Positions 45,239 to 55,343 of a stretch of DNA of 58,185 bases are shown here, in pieces. The DNA comes from Mycoemilia scoparia (taxonomy: Eukaryota > Kickxellomycota > Kickxellomycetes > Kickxellales > Kickxellaceae), in NCBI GenBank assembly GCA_027575805.1, contig JANBPU010000102.1:1-58185 (forward strand). The letters are read 5' to 3'. Both the position numbers and the translations under genes were made by a program. Position 1 is the first letter of the stretch; each line of letters begins with the position of its first letter. Under the pieces are notes generated by a model, which had not been told where the DNA came from, did not search any database, and saw only the letters and a list, made by a program, of their open reading frames with translations.

Positions 45239-45385
45239 CCATCTGGTGAAGTCCAATTCCGTTTTGTTTTATTAAGTCTCAAGGTACATTTTCTCTCACT
45301 CTCACTTTCATCCTCTATATCCATTTATATATTTCAAGCCATATATTTGCATCTTTATCCGTCATAATAATACATCATACACATC

Positions 45386-45649
45386 ATGAAGTTTGCCTCA
45401 ACCCTTCTTTACGTTGCCGCAACCCTGGCTGTCCTCACATCACTCACCGTCAGCGCGTCTCCGGTCCCCGAAACTGCATCCGATTCTCTCAAGGACCAAC
45501 AGAAAAAAGTCATCAAGGACAATATCGAGTTTGCTAAAAAGCTCCAAGAAAAGGCAAAAGAATTGGGAACCGCTGAAGGTATCAAGAAGGCTAATGACGA
45601 TGTTTTGGCTCAGCAAGACAAGCTTTTGGAAGGTCTTGGTGATAACTAA
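45386..45649 (+). CDS. small secreted helical protein
   Basis: An 87-aa ORF with a textbook signal peptide: MKFASTLLYVAATLAVLTSL, with likely cleavage after VSA near residue 24. The mature part of about 63 residues is charged and predicted helical (KDQQKKVIKDNIEFAKKLQE, then ANDDVLAQQDKLLEGLGDN). It has no cysteines. The function is unknown; it may be a cell-wall, extracellular or effector-like protein. The start is supported by the signal peptide beginning at once and by a TATA box at a reasonable distance. An overlapping frame (45393-45656) is a shadow of it. Confidence 0.75.
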   Translation: MKFASTLLYVAATLAVLTSLTVSASPVPETASDSLKDQQKKVIKDNIEFAKKLQEKAKELGTAEGIKKANDDVLAQQDKLLEGLGDN

Positions 45650-46202
45650 ATATTGATGGTTGGCTGGGTTGGTTGGTTGGTTCTACTTTTAAAGCATTCA
45701 TGACTAAATGATAAATTTAATGTTATTTTTTAAGCCTTTTCTCTCACTCACTGACTTGGTTTTATGCTATAAATCATTTTTATGTATAGCTATAATCCTT
45801 GATACTAATAATAGTAATTATGTCTAATAACAATAATATTAATAAGGGGTGTGTGATGTGGTAATGATACAAAGTTTTTTTGAATCAATGAATACAATTA
45901 GCCAAGTGGATAGTTATTTTTAAAAGGTACCATAATTCCAAAACTTTATAATAAGCAAACTAATAATTTAAAACAAATTGGATAGTAGTAGACACGTCAG
46001 CACTTTTGGGTTGAGAGAGAAACCAGAAGATTGTAGTTGTAGTACTAATAGTAGTGACTGTGTTCTAACAAAGACAAAAGTGTCAGTTTTTTTTGTTCAC
46101 TCTGTATTACCCCCCTCCTTACTTTTCACCTGCTTACCAATTTCATTTCAAATCTCATTTATACATTTCTTCATTTTTCACTGCTTTTTCAGTTAATCCA
46201 CA
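45650..46202 (+). other. intergenic region upstream of RPN13
   Basis: Contains the 3' end of the secreted-protein gene and the RPN13 promoter. The string GGATAGTTATTTTTAAAAGG near 45909 resembles the left tip of the palindromic family but has no matching right end. A pyrimidine-rich tract precedes the RPN13 start. Confidence 0.45.
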
Positions 46203-48109
46203 ATGTCGAACATTGTTATTCCAGATTCTCTAAAGGCTATGACAAAAGCCTATGTCTCCGAGTTCAAATTGCCTTCTTCTACCTTGCTGGCCTGTAAGGC
46301 TGGTCGCTGTCAAAGACGCGAGGGTACTAAAGTTGTTGAGCCAATTCAAGAAAAAGGGTAAGAATATTGAACTATATTGCATTTCGTTCATTCAATTGTA
46401 TATATGTCATATTGTACATAATTAAGTCCTAGTAATAATAATATTTATATTTATATATGTTTGAATATATAGACTTTTGTATCTCAATGTTGTAAGTTGT
46501 TTTAACTGATTTGTTTGGATTTATAAAAATTATGATTGAGTTGTAAATAATCCCTATAACATATTGTATGCCTATATATATATATATATGTTTATAGGAA
46601 GATGATCTAAGAAAGTTAACATTTGTAGACCGTCAAACCAAAGCCGTTGTTGATGTAAGTGTCATACACCTATTTTCTATATATATATATATATAAGAGC
46701 ATATCTGCATTTGTGCATACCAATGTATAGACCAAATGATAACAAAATCACACCTCATGATTATTTTAGGAAAAATATCTGTTTGAAGGAGATTCCAAAT
46801 TTTTGAATTTAAACGAGCCGTCTAATCAAGTTTGGGGATTTAGATTCGAATCATCAGGAGAACATGTATTTTTCTGGTTACAAGAGTGGGATGTTGAGAA
46901 GCAAGAAAAGCCTGACTACGAGCCATACAAGAAGATTTTCAAGGAATATGTAAACGGCGATATTCCAGAAGAATATTATGATGATACTGAAATGGTTGTT
47001 GAGATGGAAGGGGATGAGGTTGAAGAAATCGAGGCTGAAAAGAAAAATACCAATATTGGTAGCAGTGGAAACCAAAACTAGCAAGTAATCGATCTAATAC
47101 ATACATATATACAAGTATCCTTTTTAAATTTTGATTTACACGCACATATATATATATATATATATATATGCATTGGTGCTACTCTCTTTCCTCATACAGT
47201 CTTTTCTTCTTATTATTCTCCATTAACAGTATTAAAATTGATGATGTTGGTTCCATTACATATTATATTTACATATATATATACTTGGTTACTAAACATG
47301 TATGCTTTATGTACGTTTGTTTTTTATTGGTATGTATATAGTCAAGGTCAAAGTACTAGTGACACTGCAGCTACAAAATCTGGGAGTAGAGACACAAAGC
47401 GACTAAAGATGCTGGAGATTTTGGAAAACTTCAAATCACCAGGTAAGTAACATTCTTTTCAAATGGCTTGTTGGACAAGCTCAAATTAATATAATATGTA
47501 CTACTTTTTGATGATAATAGTCGATCTAGTAAAGGTTCTTTCTATAAAAAATATTGATCCTATTCTTGAAAATGAAGAGATTTGCAAGAGTAAGCTTTAT
47601 AAATATTTGTTTTGGTATTGAATAGAAACTGTCTTGAATGATGATTGTTATAACATTTGTGATCTATATTGGTAGATCTGTATTCTCTAATTCCTGATGG
47701 GATTGAAAAGTCCAAGAGTGGACTTCGCACTGTTATCGGTAGCACTCCATTCAAACAGGTAGTTTACCATTTCAGTTCAAGACTAAAGTTTCGATTTAGA
47801 GGAGTGTATATTTAAGTATACTGCATTTGTTTGTTATTAATAGGCTGTTGGCAATTTAAGCTATGGCTTGAATCGTGGTGAGATGAATACCTTGGTTGCT
47901 CAATTTGGTAAGATGCATATATAGATTTTGAATATTTTGTGGTATAATATTTGGACATTTGCTCATTAGATGTATTATTTTTAGGCCTTGATTTTACTGC
48001 TGGTACAAGCGTTGAGAACTTTTTAAAGGCTATTGCAGGCCAAGTTGAGAAGGAGAAGCAAAGTCGTCAAAAGTCCAACGATGATAGCAACAGAATGGAA
48101 ACCGAATAA
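46203..48109 (+). CDS. RPN13: Rpn13/ADRM1 proteasomal ubiquitin receptor
   Basis: Nine exons: 46203-46357, 46473-46491, 46598-46654, 46770-47080, 47342-47442, 47521-47589, 47676-47758, 47844-47907 and 47985-48109, giving 327 aa. The N-terminal Pru domain reads STLLACKAGRCQRREG, GLLYLNVEDDLRKLTFVDR, VWGFRFESSGEHVFFWLQEW. It binds ubiquitin and Rpn2. The C-terminal DEUBAD domain (VDLVKVLSIKNIDPILENEE, LYSLIPDG, FKQAVGNLSYGLNRGEMNTL, QFGLDF) binds the deubiquitinase Uch37. Exon 2 is only 19 nt. Intron 4 needs a GC donor: the frame reaches a TAG that overlaps the donor AACTA|GCAAGT, and splicing gives GNQNYSQGQS. If it were not spliced, a Pru-only protein would result. Confidence 0.93.
47145..47169 (+). 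repeat. TA dinucleotide run in RPN13 intron 4
   Basis: About twelve TA units inside the 261-bp GC-AG intron of RPN13. Confidence 0.85.
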
Positions 48110-48381
48110 GGCGTGTATATGACTTTTCATTTATAACATTTTTTAAATACAACATTTTATAAACATTGCGGGGTTCAACTTGGGACCAAACAAGGAGCTG
48201 ATATCAAGTAGTGACATTTATGCAGGAATCAACCTAGCATAGCATATTCGATGACAAGACACAATAAACCATTTATAATTTTTATTGAACTTTACAAATC
48301 ATATTATTTGAATCACATTAGAAAAAACCAAAAGGTTTTAAAACTAAATCTAGATCCCTATATATTAACACTGCTATTACT

Positions 48382-49107
48382 TCAGCTACTATTCTTTTTT
48401 GATTTCTTCTTTTTCTTCGATTTACTCATAAAATCTCTCCAACTATTAACCCGATCCTCTCTAGATTCCTCCCAAGCCTTTTCGTGTTCCCGCTTTCGTT
48501 TAGCTTCCAGCGCAGCGTCTTCCTTTTTCTTATCCTCTTCGCCTTGTTCTCTCATCGCCTTACGAAGTTTCTGTCGTTTACGCCACTCGATTTCGACGGT
48601 GAAGTCCTTATAATGTTCTCTAACGGCATTCCTAAATTTATCTGTCGTATCGAAGTTGTCTCCCTCTAAATCTGATGCCGATCTGGTACCTTTTTTGATC
48701 TCAGATCTCCATTTTGCAATAAGGTCCTTTTCAGCATCCCACATCATTTTGGTCAGCCTCTCTTTTTCCTTTTGGTCGTTCAGCATTGTCGAGGCCTTTT
48801 TTAGGATTTCAAATGCCTCTGGGGCCTTTGGATGTTGGGCCTTATCCGGATGGATTAGGAGAGATTTTTTGCGGTAGGCGTTGCGGATTTCGGTGGGGGT
48901 GCATATTACGGGGACCTGGAGGATTGAGAAGGGGTCTAGTTTGAATGTTGACAGGATTCGGTCGATCTCTTGGTCTCGGGGGAGTTGCGATTCCTGCTGT
49001 TTGAGTAGTTTTTCAATTTCTTTGTCGTCTATTTCTTCGTTTGTGTTGGCTTTGGGGGCCGTGTTATTTGTGGTTGTAGGAGAAGCATCTTTTGTGTCCG
49101 ACATCAT
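48382..49107 (-). CDS. DNAJC8: DNAJC8/Spf31-like J-domain splicing-associated protein
   Basis: A single exon; starting at MMSDTKD it gives 241 aa, near human DNAJC8 (253). The upstream in-frame extension (MKWFVFKSIV) is less likely. The J domain opens with LDPFSILQVPVICTPTEIRN and holds the HPD tripeptide in SLLIHPDKAQHPKAPEAFEI. The family's specific C-terminal half follows: a highly charged helical region (EIEWRKRQKLRKAMREQGEE) and KAWEESREDRVNSWRDFMSK, matching the human FEESRDGRVDSWRNF stretch. A poly-Lys tail ends the protein. Relatives are nuclear and associate with the spliceosome. Confidence 0.92.
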   Translation of the reverse strand: MMSDTKDASPTTTNNTAPKANTNEEIDDKEIEKLLKQQESQLPRDQEIDRILSTFKLDPFSILQVPVICTPTEIRNAYRKKSLLIHPDKAQHPKAPEAFEILKKASTMLNDQKEKERLTKMMWDAEKDLIAKWRSEIKKGTRSASDLEGDNFDTTDKFRNAVREHYKDFTVEIEWRKRQKLRKAMREQGEEDKKKEDAALEAKRKREHEKAWEESREDRVNSWRDFMSKSKKKKKSKKNSS

Positions 49108-49876
49108 TTGAAATGTGTGAATAGATGTGTAAAAGTGGGGGAGGGGTTTTTTTGTTACGATGCTTTTAAAGACAAACCATTTCACAATATTTATGAAATA
49201 TTTTGACTCAAATCAGCATTGTTATGGGTTAATTTCTCTCTCTGCCACTTAGCTCTGATCAAAAATATATAGCCTCTAATAAGGGCTTTTTGCAACTTAT
49301 TAGTGCAGGGAGTAATATCGATATTACCCTTTGTATGATGTGTATTGCTCTTTGAAAAATGAAAACAGATCATCTAACGCCGCCGACCTTTGGCAAAGTT
49401 CTTTGAATATCCTTTAAGCTCATTTTCAGAATCAAAGCACACATACACACACACACATATATATATATGGTCCTGTACAATTATTAGTAAGTGGCCAAAA
49501 ACCAGATAGAGAGCCACCGAGGATAAATCATGGCTGGTAATGGGAGAGTTGCTAGCCCTGAATCCCATGATGCGCAAACAGAGCAATAACACAGAGAGAG
49601 CAACAACACACAACATCACCTGTTAATATTTGGAGTCACTTTGCCAGATTATCACTACCCATATTTTGTTGCTTAAAGGCGTTTGTGTTGGTCTCTGTGT
49701 GTAACTCTCCTCCTTGTTATTAACTAACCCAAACATAAATACATATACAAACACATATATTTCTTGCCTCTCTTTCTATTTTTATTTATTTAGTTGTCCG
49801 CATTTGTTAATTGTGATAGTAGCTACTGTGAATTGAGTCTAAACCCAAGTGTTAGTTATAAACATTAAATCCGAAA
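49108..49876. other. divergent intergenic region DNAJC8-VMA8
   Basis: Contains both promoters. It includes a CA/TA dinucleotide tract near 49440-49468. A minus-strand ORF at 49374-49619 starts with hydrophobic residues but runs into this dinucleotide tract and is not called. Confidence 0.45.
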
Positions 49877-50943
49877 ATGTCTGCTCCCAGAGAAAATGTA
49901 TTCCCTACACGCATGTGAGTAATATGTTCCTTACCCAACTAGCCAATTGCATTATTAGTTCTATTGCGTCAATTGAATGTATGCAAAATCAATATGCTAT
50001 ATACGCAATATTTGTGCGTGATATAGGAACTTGACAGTTACAAAGCAACGCCTGAAGGGCGCTAAGACTGGCCATTCGCTTCTTAAACGTAAGAGCGAGG
50101 CTTTGTCTGCTCGTTTCCGTGAAATTGTTACAAAGATTAAGGAGGCAAGTAGCTTTCAACAAAGTCAGGTCCATTTACACTTTGATGTTTGTGTTCCGAA
50201 CAAGTCAATATTATACAACAATTATATGTCTGTGAATTCGTTTATGTCGAATTCATTTATAATTGTTTTTAGAGATGACAACAAACAAACTAAAGTAACA
50301 CCATATCGTCTTTTCATTGACATGCTGATAGGCAAAATTGTTGATGGGAAAGGTTATGCAGAACGCATCATTCTCTTTGGCTCAAGTCAGCTATGTAACT
50401 GGAGACATCGGATACCAAGTTCGTGAGAGCGTAAAGACCGCATCGTTTAAGATCGAGGCTAGACAAGAAAACGTATCTGGTGTGCTACTGCCTATATTCG
50501 AAAAGAAGCTGGATGGATCCGATGCTTTCGAGCTCACTGGACTTGGTCGAGGTGGTCAACAGATCCAAGAAACCAAGGAAGTTTACATAAAGGCTGCCGA
50601 GACATTGGTTGATTTGGCATCATTGCAGACAGCCTTCTCTATTCTTGACGAAGTTATCAAGCTTACTAACCGTCGTGTAAATGCTATTGAGCATGTTATC
50701 ATTCCCCGCGTCGAAAATACTATTAAATATATTAATTCGGAACTGGACGAGATGGATCGTGAGGAATTCTATAGACTAAAGAAGGTCCAGGCCAAGAAGA
50801 AGGAAAGGGCCAGCAAGGCTGATAAGGAAGCCGAGCTACTCGAAGAATCCAAGAATAAAGAAGACAAGGAGGCACAGACTAGTCCGTCAGGAGAGTTTGC
50901 AAATATTCTTTCCAACCACACTGACTCCGATATCATTTTCTAA
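49877..50943 (+). CDS. VMA8: V-type ATPase subunit D (Vma8)
   Basis: Three exons (49877-49914, 50027-50144, 50332-50943) encode 255 aa, matching yeast Vma8 at 256. Exon 1 gives [12 protein letters not shown]; intron 1 is GT-AG. Exon 2 ([20 protein letters not shown]) ends at KIKE. The second intron uses a GC donor (GAG|GCAAGT) and its acceptor at 50331 restores frame as [20 protein letters not shown]. Family hallmarks follow: [73 protein letters not shown]. Subunit D is the central rotor of V1 that couples ATP hydrolysis to proton pumping across the vacuolar membrane. The acidic C-tail ([10 protein letters not shown]) is not conserved. Confidence 0.96.
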
Positions 50944-51315
50944 TAATAGTAATCTGGTTGAAAGAAAGAGTTTGTACTTTCTCGATGTTTTCTCTCTTTC
51001 TCCACCGCCACTATTATCAATAGCATTATACTATAAACACATACAAACATTTGTACCCCCCTGTCATTGCACATGGTAATAACCGGAATGCCTTTTTATT
51101 CTCTGCTGCGTATTTTGTTGCTTTTGGTTCTTTGAAATAAATCACTCTCAACTGATCTTTATATAGCTGTACATTTTCTGTATTTAAGATTAAGCGTATA
51201 AATGTATGAGTGTATTTATTAGCAGTATTGGTAAAATATGACAGCAGATTCTGGAAAATTTGGATAGCTTATGTTCATTTAGTAAGAAGAAAAGGCCACG
51301 CCGGCATGAGATTAA
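50944..51315. other. convergent 3' spacer VMA8-ETFDH
   Basis: Between the stops of VMA8 (+) and the ETF-QO gene (-). AT-rich; an AATAAA-like signal lies at 51136. No gene was seen, and no palindromic element of the family was found here. Confidence 0.5.
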
Positions 51316-53286
51316 TTATGTGTCGACATATTGGGGACCACCGCCCCCTTCGGGAACAGTCCAGTTGATGTTTTGTGAGGGATCTTTAATGTCACAGGTC
51401 TTGCAGTGGATGCAGTTCTGGGAGTTGATGTTGAAGCGCTTGTGGCCAGGTCGGGCCTCATCGTCAATGTACTCGTATACACCAGCTGGACAGAACTTCT
51501 GCTCAGGGCCATCAAACACTGGTAGATTATGTGCAACCTGAACCTTGGGGTCTTTGAGTCTGAGGTGGACTGGTTGGTTTTCTGCATGGTTGGTCCCAGT
51601 GCGAGAGACACTGGTCAGTAGGTCGAAAGTAACTTTACCGTCAGGCTTGGGATAGTCGATGGGCCGGAAATGTGAGGCAGGCTTTAGCATCTGATGATCC
51701 GGATGCTTGACCTTGAATGTGAATGGTACTCTTCCTCTAAGGAAGAATGTATCAAGCCCCGACCAGATGCTACCACCAAAGAGGCCGAGAGGTGTGTTGA
51801 AAGAGGGACGGACATTACGAACCTCATATAATTCTTTGTAGATGGGGCTCTTGAGGTAGGCTTCTTGGTAAGCATCAAGTTTGATTGGCTCCATGCTACC
51901 AGCATCACCACCAGCAACGATAGCATCGAAAGCAGCATCGGCGGCCATCATACCACTGCGAATGGCATTGTGAGTTCCCTTGATCTTTGGAACATTAACA
52001 AATCCAGCACTGTCGCCAATGAGAGCACCACCAGGAAAGGCCAGTCTTGGAACCGCCTGGAATCCACCCTCAATCAGGGCACGAGCACCATAGGACAAGA
52101 CACGACCGCCTTCAAGAAGTTGGCGCACAAAGGGGTGATCCTTGAACTTTTGGAATTCCTTGTATGGGCTTAGATAGGGGTTCTGGTAATCAAGTCCAAC
52201 CACCAATCCAAGACTAATCATATTGTCTTGCAGGTGGTAGATGAAGCTGCCACCATAAGTCTGATAGTCCAGGGGATATCCGAGTGTGTGAATAACCGTG
52301 CCAGGCTTGTGTTTCTTTGGATCGATCTCCCAAACCTCCTTGATGCCCAGTCCATAAGTCTGATACTGCCCCTCATCGCGCAGCTTGAATTTGCTGATCA
52401 GTGACTTTGTAAGCGACCCATGACAGCCTTCACCAAACAGTGTAACCTTTCCATGGATTTCCATACCGCGCTCAAAGTTATCTTTTGGCTTGAAGTCTTT
52501 ATCCAGCCCGACATCATTGGTAGCAATACCCTTTACATGGCCCTGCTCGTCATAGATGACTTCTGATGCAGCGAATCCAGGGAAGACTTCAACGCCGATT
52601 TCCTCAGCCTGCTCACCTATCCACTTTACAACATTGCTCAAACTTACAATGTAGTTGCCCTTGTTTGACATTTGTGGAGGATGGGGCATCGGAATAGCCC
52701 ATTTCTTTGTCAAATATACCATCGAGTCGTGAAGTGCGGGTTGCAACAGTGGCGCACCCCTTTCTTTCCAATCGGGGATTAACTCGCTTAGAGCAGATGG
52801 TTCGATCACGGCACCCGATAAGGTATGTGCGCCGACTTCGCCGCCTTTTTCGACTACCACTACACGGATGTCTTTACCTTCCTTTTCAGCTCGCTGTTTG
52901 ATACGAATCGCGGCAGAAAGGCCAGCTGGCCCGGCACCAACGATTACCACATCAGCCTCATCAACAAAGCGTTCGGCCTTTAGTGGGTCCTCTTCCTCTG
53001 CCTCTTCAGCAGCCGAAACCTTGGGTGTAGTTGATATACTTCTTTGCTGCAAGACATTGGGTTTCTGATAAGCCATTGATCGGCGCGATCCTGAAACTGT
53101 CGACGATGGTAGCGTGTATAAGCTTCTGGGCAAGCTTCTAACAGCAAACGGGTTACTATTGGCCTTTTGTTGACGAAGTCTTGTCCCGGCCCGAAGTAAT
53201 GGGCTGCTTGCACATTTGTTTGAATTCAATGCGGGGCGAGTGGCAGCAGCAACAGCAGCCGTCGTTGTTGCTTTCAAAGGCAGCAT
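51316..53286 (-). CDS. ETFDH: electron transfer flavoprotein-ubiquinone oxidoreductase (ETF-QO)
   Basis: A single exon of 656 aa; human ETFDH has 617. The first ~90 residues are rich in Ala, Arg and Ser and serve as a mitochondrial presequence. The FAD-binding start is ADVVIVGAGPAGLSAAIRIK; GEVGAHTLSGAVIEPSAL and FGEGCHGSLTKSLISKF are family blocks. The C-terminal 4Fe-4S ferredoxin-like domain has CPAGVYEYIDDE and CIHCKTCDIKDPSQNINW, supplying the four cysteines. The enzyme passes electrons from ETF (fatty acid and amino-acid oxidation) to ubiquinone in the inner mitochondrial membrane. Base composition is more GC-rich than its surroundings, probably codon bias in a highly expressed gene. Confidence 0.97.
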   Translation of the reverse strand: MLPLKATTTAAVAAATRPALNSNKCASSPLLRAGTRLRQQKANSNPFAVRSLPRSLYTLPSSTVSGSRRSMAYQKPNVLQQRSISTTPKVSAAEEAEEEDPLKAERFVDEADVVIVGAGPAGLSAAIRIKQRAEKEGKDIRVVVVEKGGEVGAHTLSGAVIEPSALSELIPDWKERGAPLLQPALHDSMVYLTKKWAIPMPHPPQMSNKGNYIVSLSNVVKWIGEQAEEIGVEVFPGFAASEVIYDEQGHVKGIATNDVGLDKDFKPKDNFERGMEIHGKVTLFGEGCHGSLTKSLISKFKLRDEGQYQTYGLGIKEVWEIDPKKHKPGTVIHTLGYPLDYQTYGGSFIYHLQDNMISLGLVVGLDYQNPYLSPYKEFQKFKDHPFVRQLLEGGRVLSYGARALIEGGFQAVPRLAFPGGALIGDSAGFVNVPKIKGTHNAIRSGMMAADAAFDAIVAGGDAGSMEPIKLDAYQEAYLKSPIYKELYEVRNVRPSFNTPLGLFGGSIWSGLDTFFLRGRVPFTFKVKHPDHQMLKPASHFRPIDYPKPDGKVTFDLLTSVSRTGTNHAENQPVHLRLKDPKVQVAHNLPVFDGPEQKFCPAGVYEYIDDEARPGHKRFNINSQNCIHCKTCDIKDPSQNINWTVPEGGGGPQYVDT

Positions 53287-54145
53287 AATTATTCGCTCAA
53301 AGTAGCTTAGAATGTATGTATATAATCGTAGTGGCTATAATCTAAACCCACAGAAAAGGACCAGAAAAGAAAAGTATAAGTAAAAAAGAAAATGCTGTGG
53401 CTAGCAGGTAGCTCTTCTGGTCCAGTATAAATCACACAGGGGGCAAGGAAGAGTTGAGCATTGAGTCATATTGAAGGGGCTCTTTGTTGTATGGTTGGTT
53501 GACTGGCCAGTTTTCAAACCTACAGTTGTTTGGTTGCATGCTACTGGTGTCCTCCCCTCGAATCGTCAAGCCCCTTGGCTTGTTTATGATCTAAACGTAC
53601 CTTTATCATCCCCCTTCCAGTACCCCCCTATCCTGATGATGACGATTGTAACGATAATGGTCATTGGACTGACTGATTAAATGCTGGGAATATCATAAAC
53701 AATCCACACTTGCTTGTGTACTCATAAAAGTAGGTCAGTATTGTACTTGAACGCATTAGTTTGACAGGATCTGGAATAGTTACAGAATAGTGAGAGTGTG
53801 CTAAACTCAGAACAACAAAATAGGAGTGACTGGCACGTGCTTTTAGCCTCTAACCACACTAAACAAGTTTCCAGCCTTTATGTGCCCGTTCTCTTTCACA
53901 TTATTGTCTTGGATCTCCGTCTCACGTGAATAACAATGGCCCCATTATGCTTTTTTCAATTTAAACTTAATAATTATGAAAGCAACATTAAGACCTAAAG
54001 AAGGTTAATGTAAAGACGGCTTTAAACTACATGGTTGATAATATCAGCTATTTCTGTTGATTAATACAAATAATTATATAGAAAAATTTCTAGCCAAAAA
54101 GCTAGAATATGATATCTAATGAAAGTAAAAATACAAAAATGAATT
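53287..54145. other. intergenic region upstream of ETFDH
   Basis: About 860 bp holding the ETFDH promoter and the 3' flank of the tRNA gene. Two CACGTG E-box motifs lie 89 bp apart (53834-53839 and 53923-53928), possible bHLH sites. No ORF was supported. Confidence 0.45.
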
Positions 54146-54226
54146 GTCAGCGACAGGATTTGAACCTGTGCGGGAAAATCCCATGTGATTTCTAGTCACA
54201 CGCCTTAACCACTCGGCCACACTGAC
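54146..54226 (-). tRNA. tRNA-Ser(AGA): tRNA-Ser (AGA anticodon)
   Basis: An 81-base tRNA gene without an intron. On the minus strand the acceptor stem pairs GTCAGTG with CGCTGAC. The D-arm/A-box reads GGCCGAGTGGTTAAGGC. The anticodon loop CTAGAAA gives anticodon AGA between TGTGA and TCACA. A long variable arm (GGGATTTTCCC) marks a class II tRNA, and the T-arm/B-box is GGTTCAAATCC. The variable arm plus anticodon make it serine. Confidence 0.96.
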
Positions 54227-54771
54227 TTAATATTATTATTATGTTGATAGGCTCTGCACTGATCACAGGGCCAGAAGATTCGGGAAGGGCCATAGGTAGC
54301 TTGGTAGTAGGTTTAGCAGACATAGTATTTCTTGCTTAAAGTTTAGAATGAAATAAGACAATAAATTTATGGTTAAAAATAAGGTTTATTTGGTAAAGTC
54401 AATAAAAGGTAGGGATCAGTCAACAGAAAGTCAGTAATCAGTAGGGAACAGTCCGTGATGAATAAAATGTAAGGGAAATAACAAAACCTTTTATACTATA
54501 AACAAAAGTATAGACTACTAGTAAAATATGCTATAAACTATATGATAAAATATTATCTCTTTGTATTTGTTGTCTATTTGTCTTTAAGACTTTGTCATGT
54601 TCTTTAGGATAAAAGCAGATCCCATGTTTAGTACAAAGAATAAAGTACTGCCAAAGGATATAAAAGAACAAAGATAGCATCCTTGGTATAATGCTTATCA
54701 TCAGTAAATCATATTATACTTTGTCTCTTTGTAATGTCTGTTTTGGCATGAATACAAAGTAATTCATGACA
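54227..54771 (-). mobile_element. LTR-like fragment with short Gag-like N-terminus, next to tRNA-Ser
   Basis: On the minus strand this begins TGTCATGAATTAC, contains a TATA-like AGTATAAAAGG and AATAAA, then an ORF beginning MSAKPTTKLPMALPESSG at 54323. The reading frame stops matching anything shortly before the tRNA 5' end. The last likely element bases are CAACA, leaving about 15 AT-rich bases before the tRNA. The layout fits a solo LTR whose 3' part includes the first ~30 codons of a Gag gene, inserted upstream of a Pol III gene. No target duplication was confirmed. Confidence 0.45.
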
Positions 54772-55178
54772 ATTTGACTTGATGTTGTAGCTTGCTTGTT
54801 CAGCAGCTGGTGTGTTTTCAGGAGTGGCCTTGTCCTTGGGCAAAGAGGAAATATCTGTCATGGCTGGTAAATAATAAGGGAAATAATGTTTTGGGTTTTT
54901 ATAATATATAAATTTTTTATATGGGTTTTATAGATGATAATATAATGAAATAAAGTAAAATTAAGAATTGAAGAATTAAATTTGGGGGGGACAAAAAGGC
55001 TGTGACTAGGTGAAGACTTCTAACTCTAGAAGATGATAAAGCTCAAGAAAAGTAAAGAATAAAACAACTCTGTATAGTATTATATGGTAGAGCTAACATC
55101 TGTCTCTTTATAGAGAAAATTTCTATATGGCTGCTATTCTATGATTCATATCTCTAACAAAATAGGTATTACATGACA
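54772..55178 (-). mobile_element. second LTR-like fragment with short Gag-like N-terminus
   Basis: It starts TGTCATGTAATACC on the minus strand, close to the start of the neighbouring fragment. An ORF MTDISSLPKDKATPENTPAA begins at 54861 and runs exactly 30 codons up to the next LTR-like start at 54771. Same architecture as the fragment beside the tRNA but a different sequence, so a related family member. Boundaries are approximate. Confidence 0.42.
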
Positions 55179-55343
55179 ATGTAATTAATCTCAACCCATA
55201 AGTCTAAATGGAACAAAATGAGAATAGTTGTTTGATAGTATTTACTATTTCCTTTTAGTTCTTGGTCAGAGTTTTTAGGTTTTATTATTTCATCATAAAT
55301 CTTAATTATTCTTTTATACTTTACGTATTATTCACATAAAATT

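Larger units (their letters stand above)
41690..45385. other. long gene-free region between divergent genes
   Basis: A 3.7-kb stretch between the CNNM-type gene (-) and the small secreted-protein gene (+). It holds several trinucleotide microsatellites (42113-42170, 44419-44441, 45117-45150) and a perfect 40-bp palindrome (42992-43031). The longest ORF (42456-42941, +) has no domain and overlaps an opposite-strand ORF. It is more than twice the length of most spacers here, so it may hold long regulatory DNA or noncoding transcription units. Confidence 0.45.

Noticed and set aside
49374..49619. An 81-codon minus-strand ORF with a hydrophobic start
   Set aside because: It runs into a TA/CA dinucleotide tract and lies in the DNAJC8-VMA8 promoter region; no domain.
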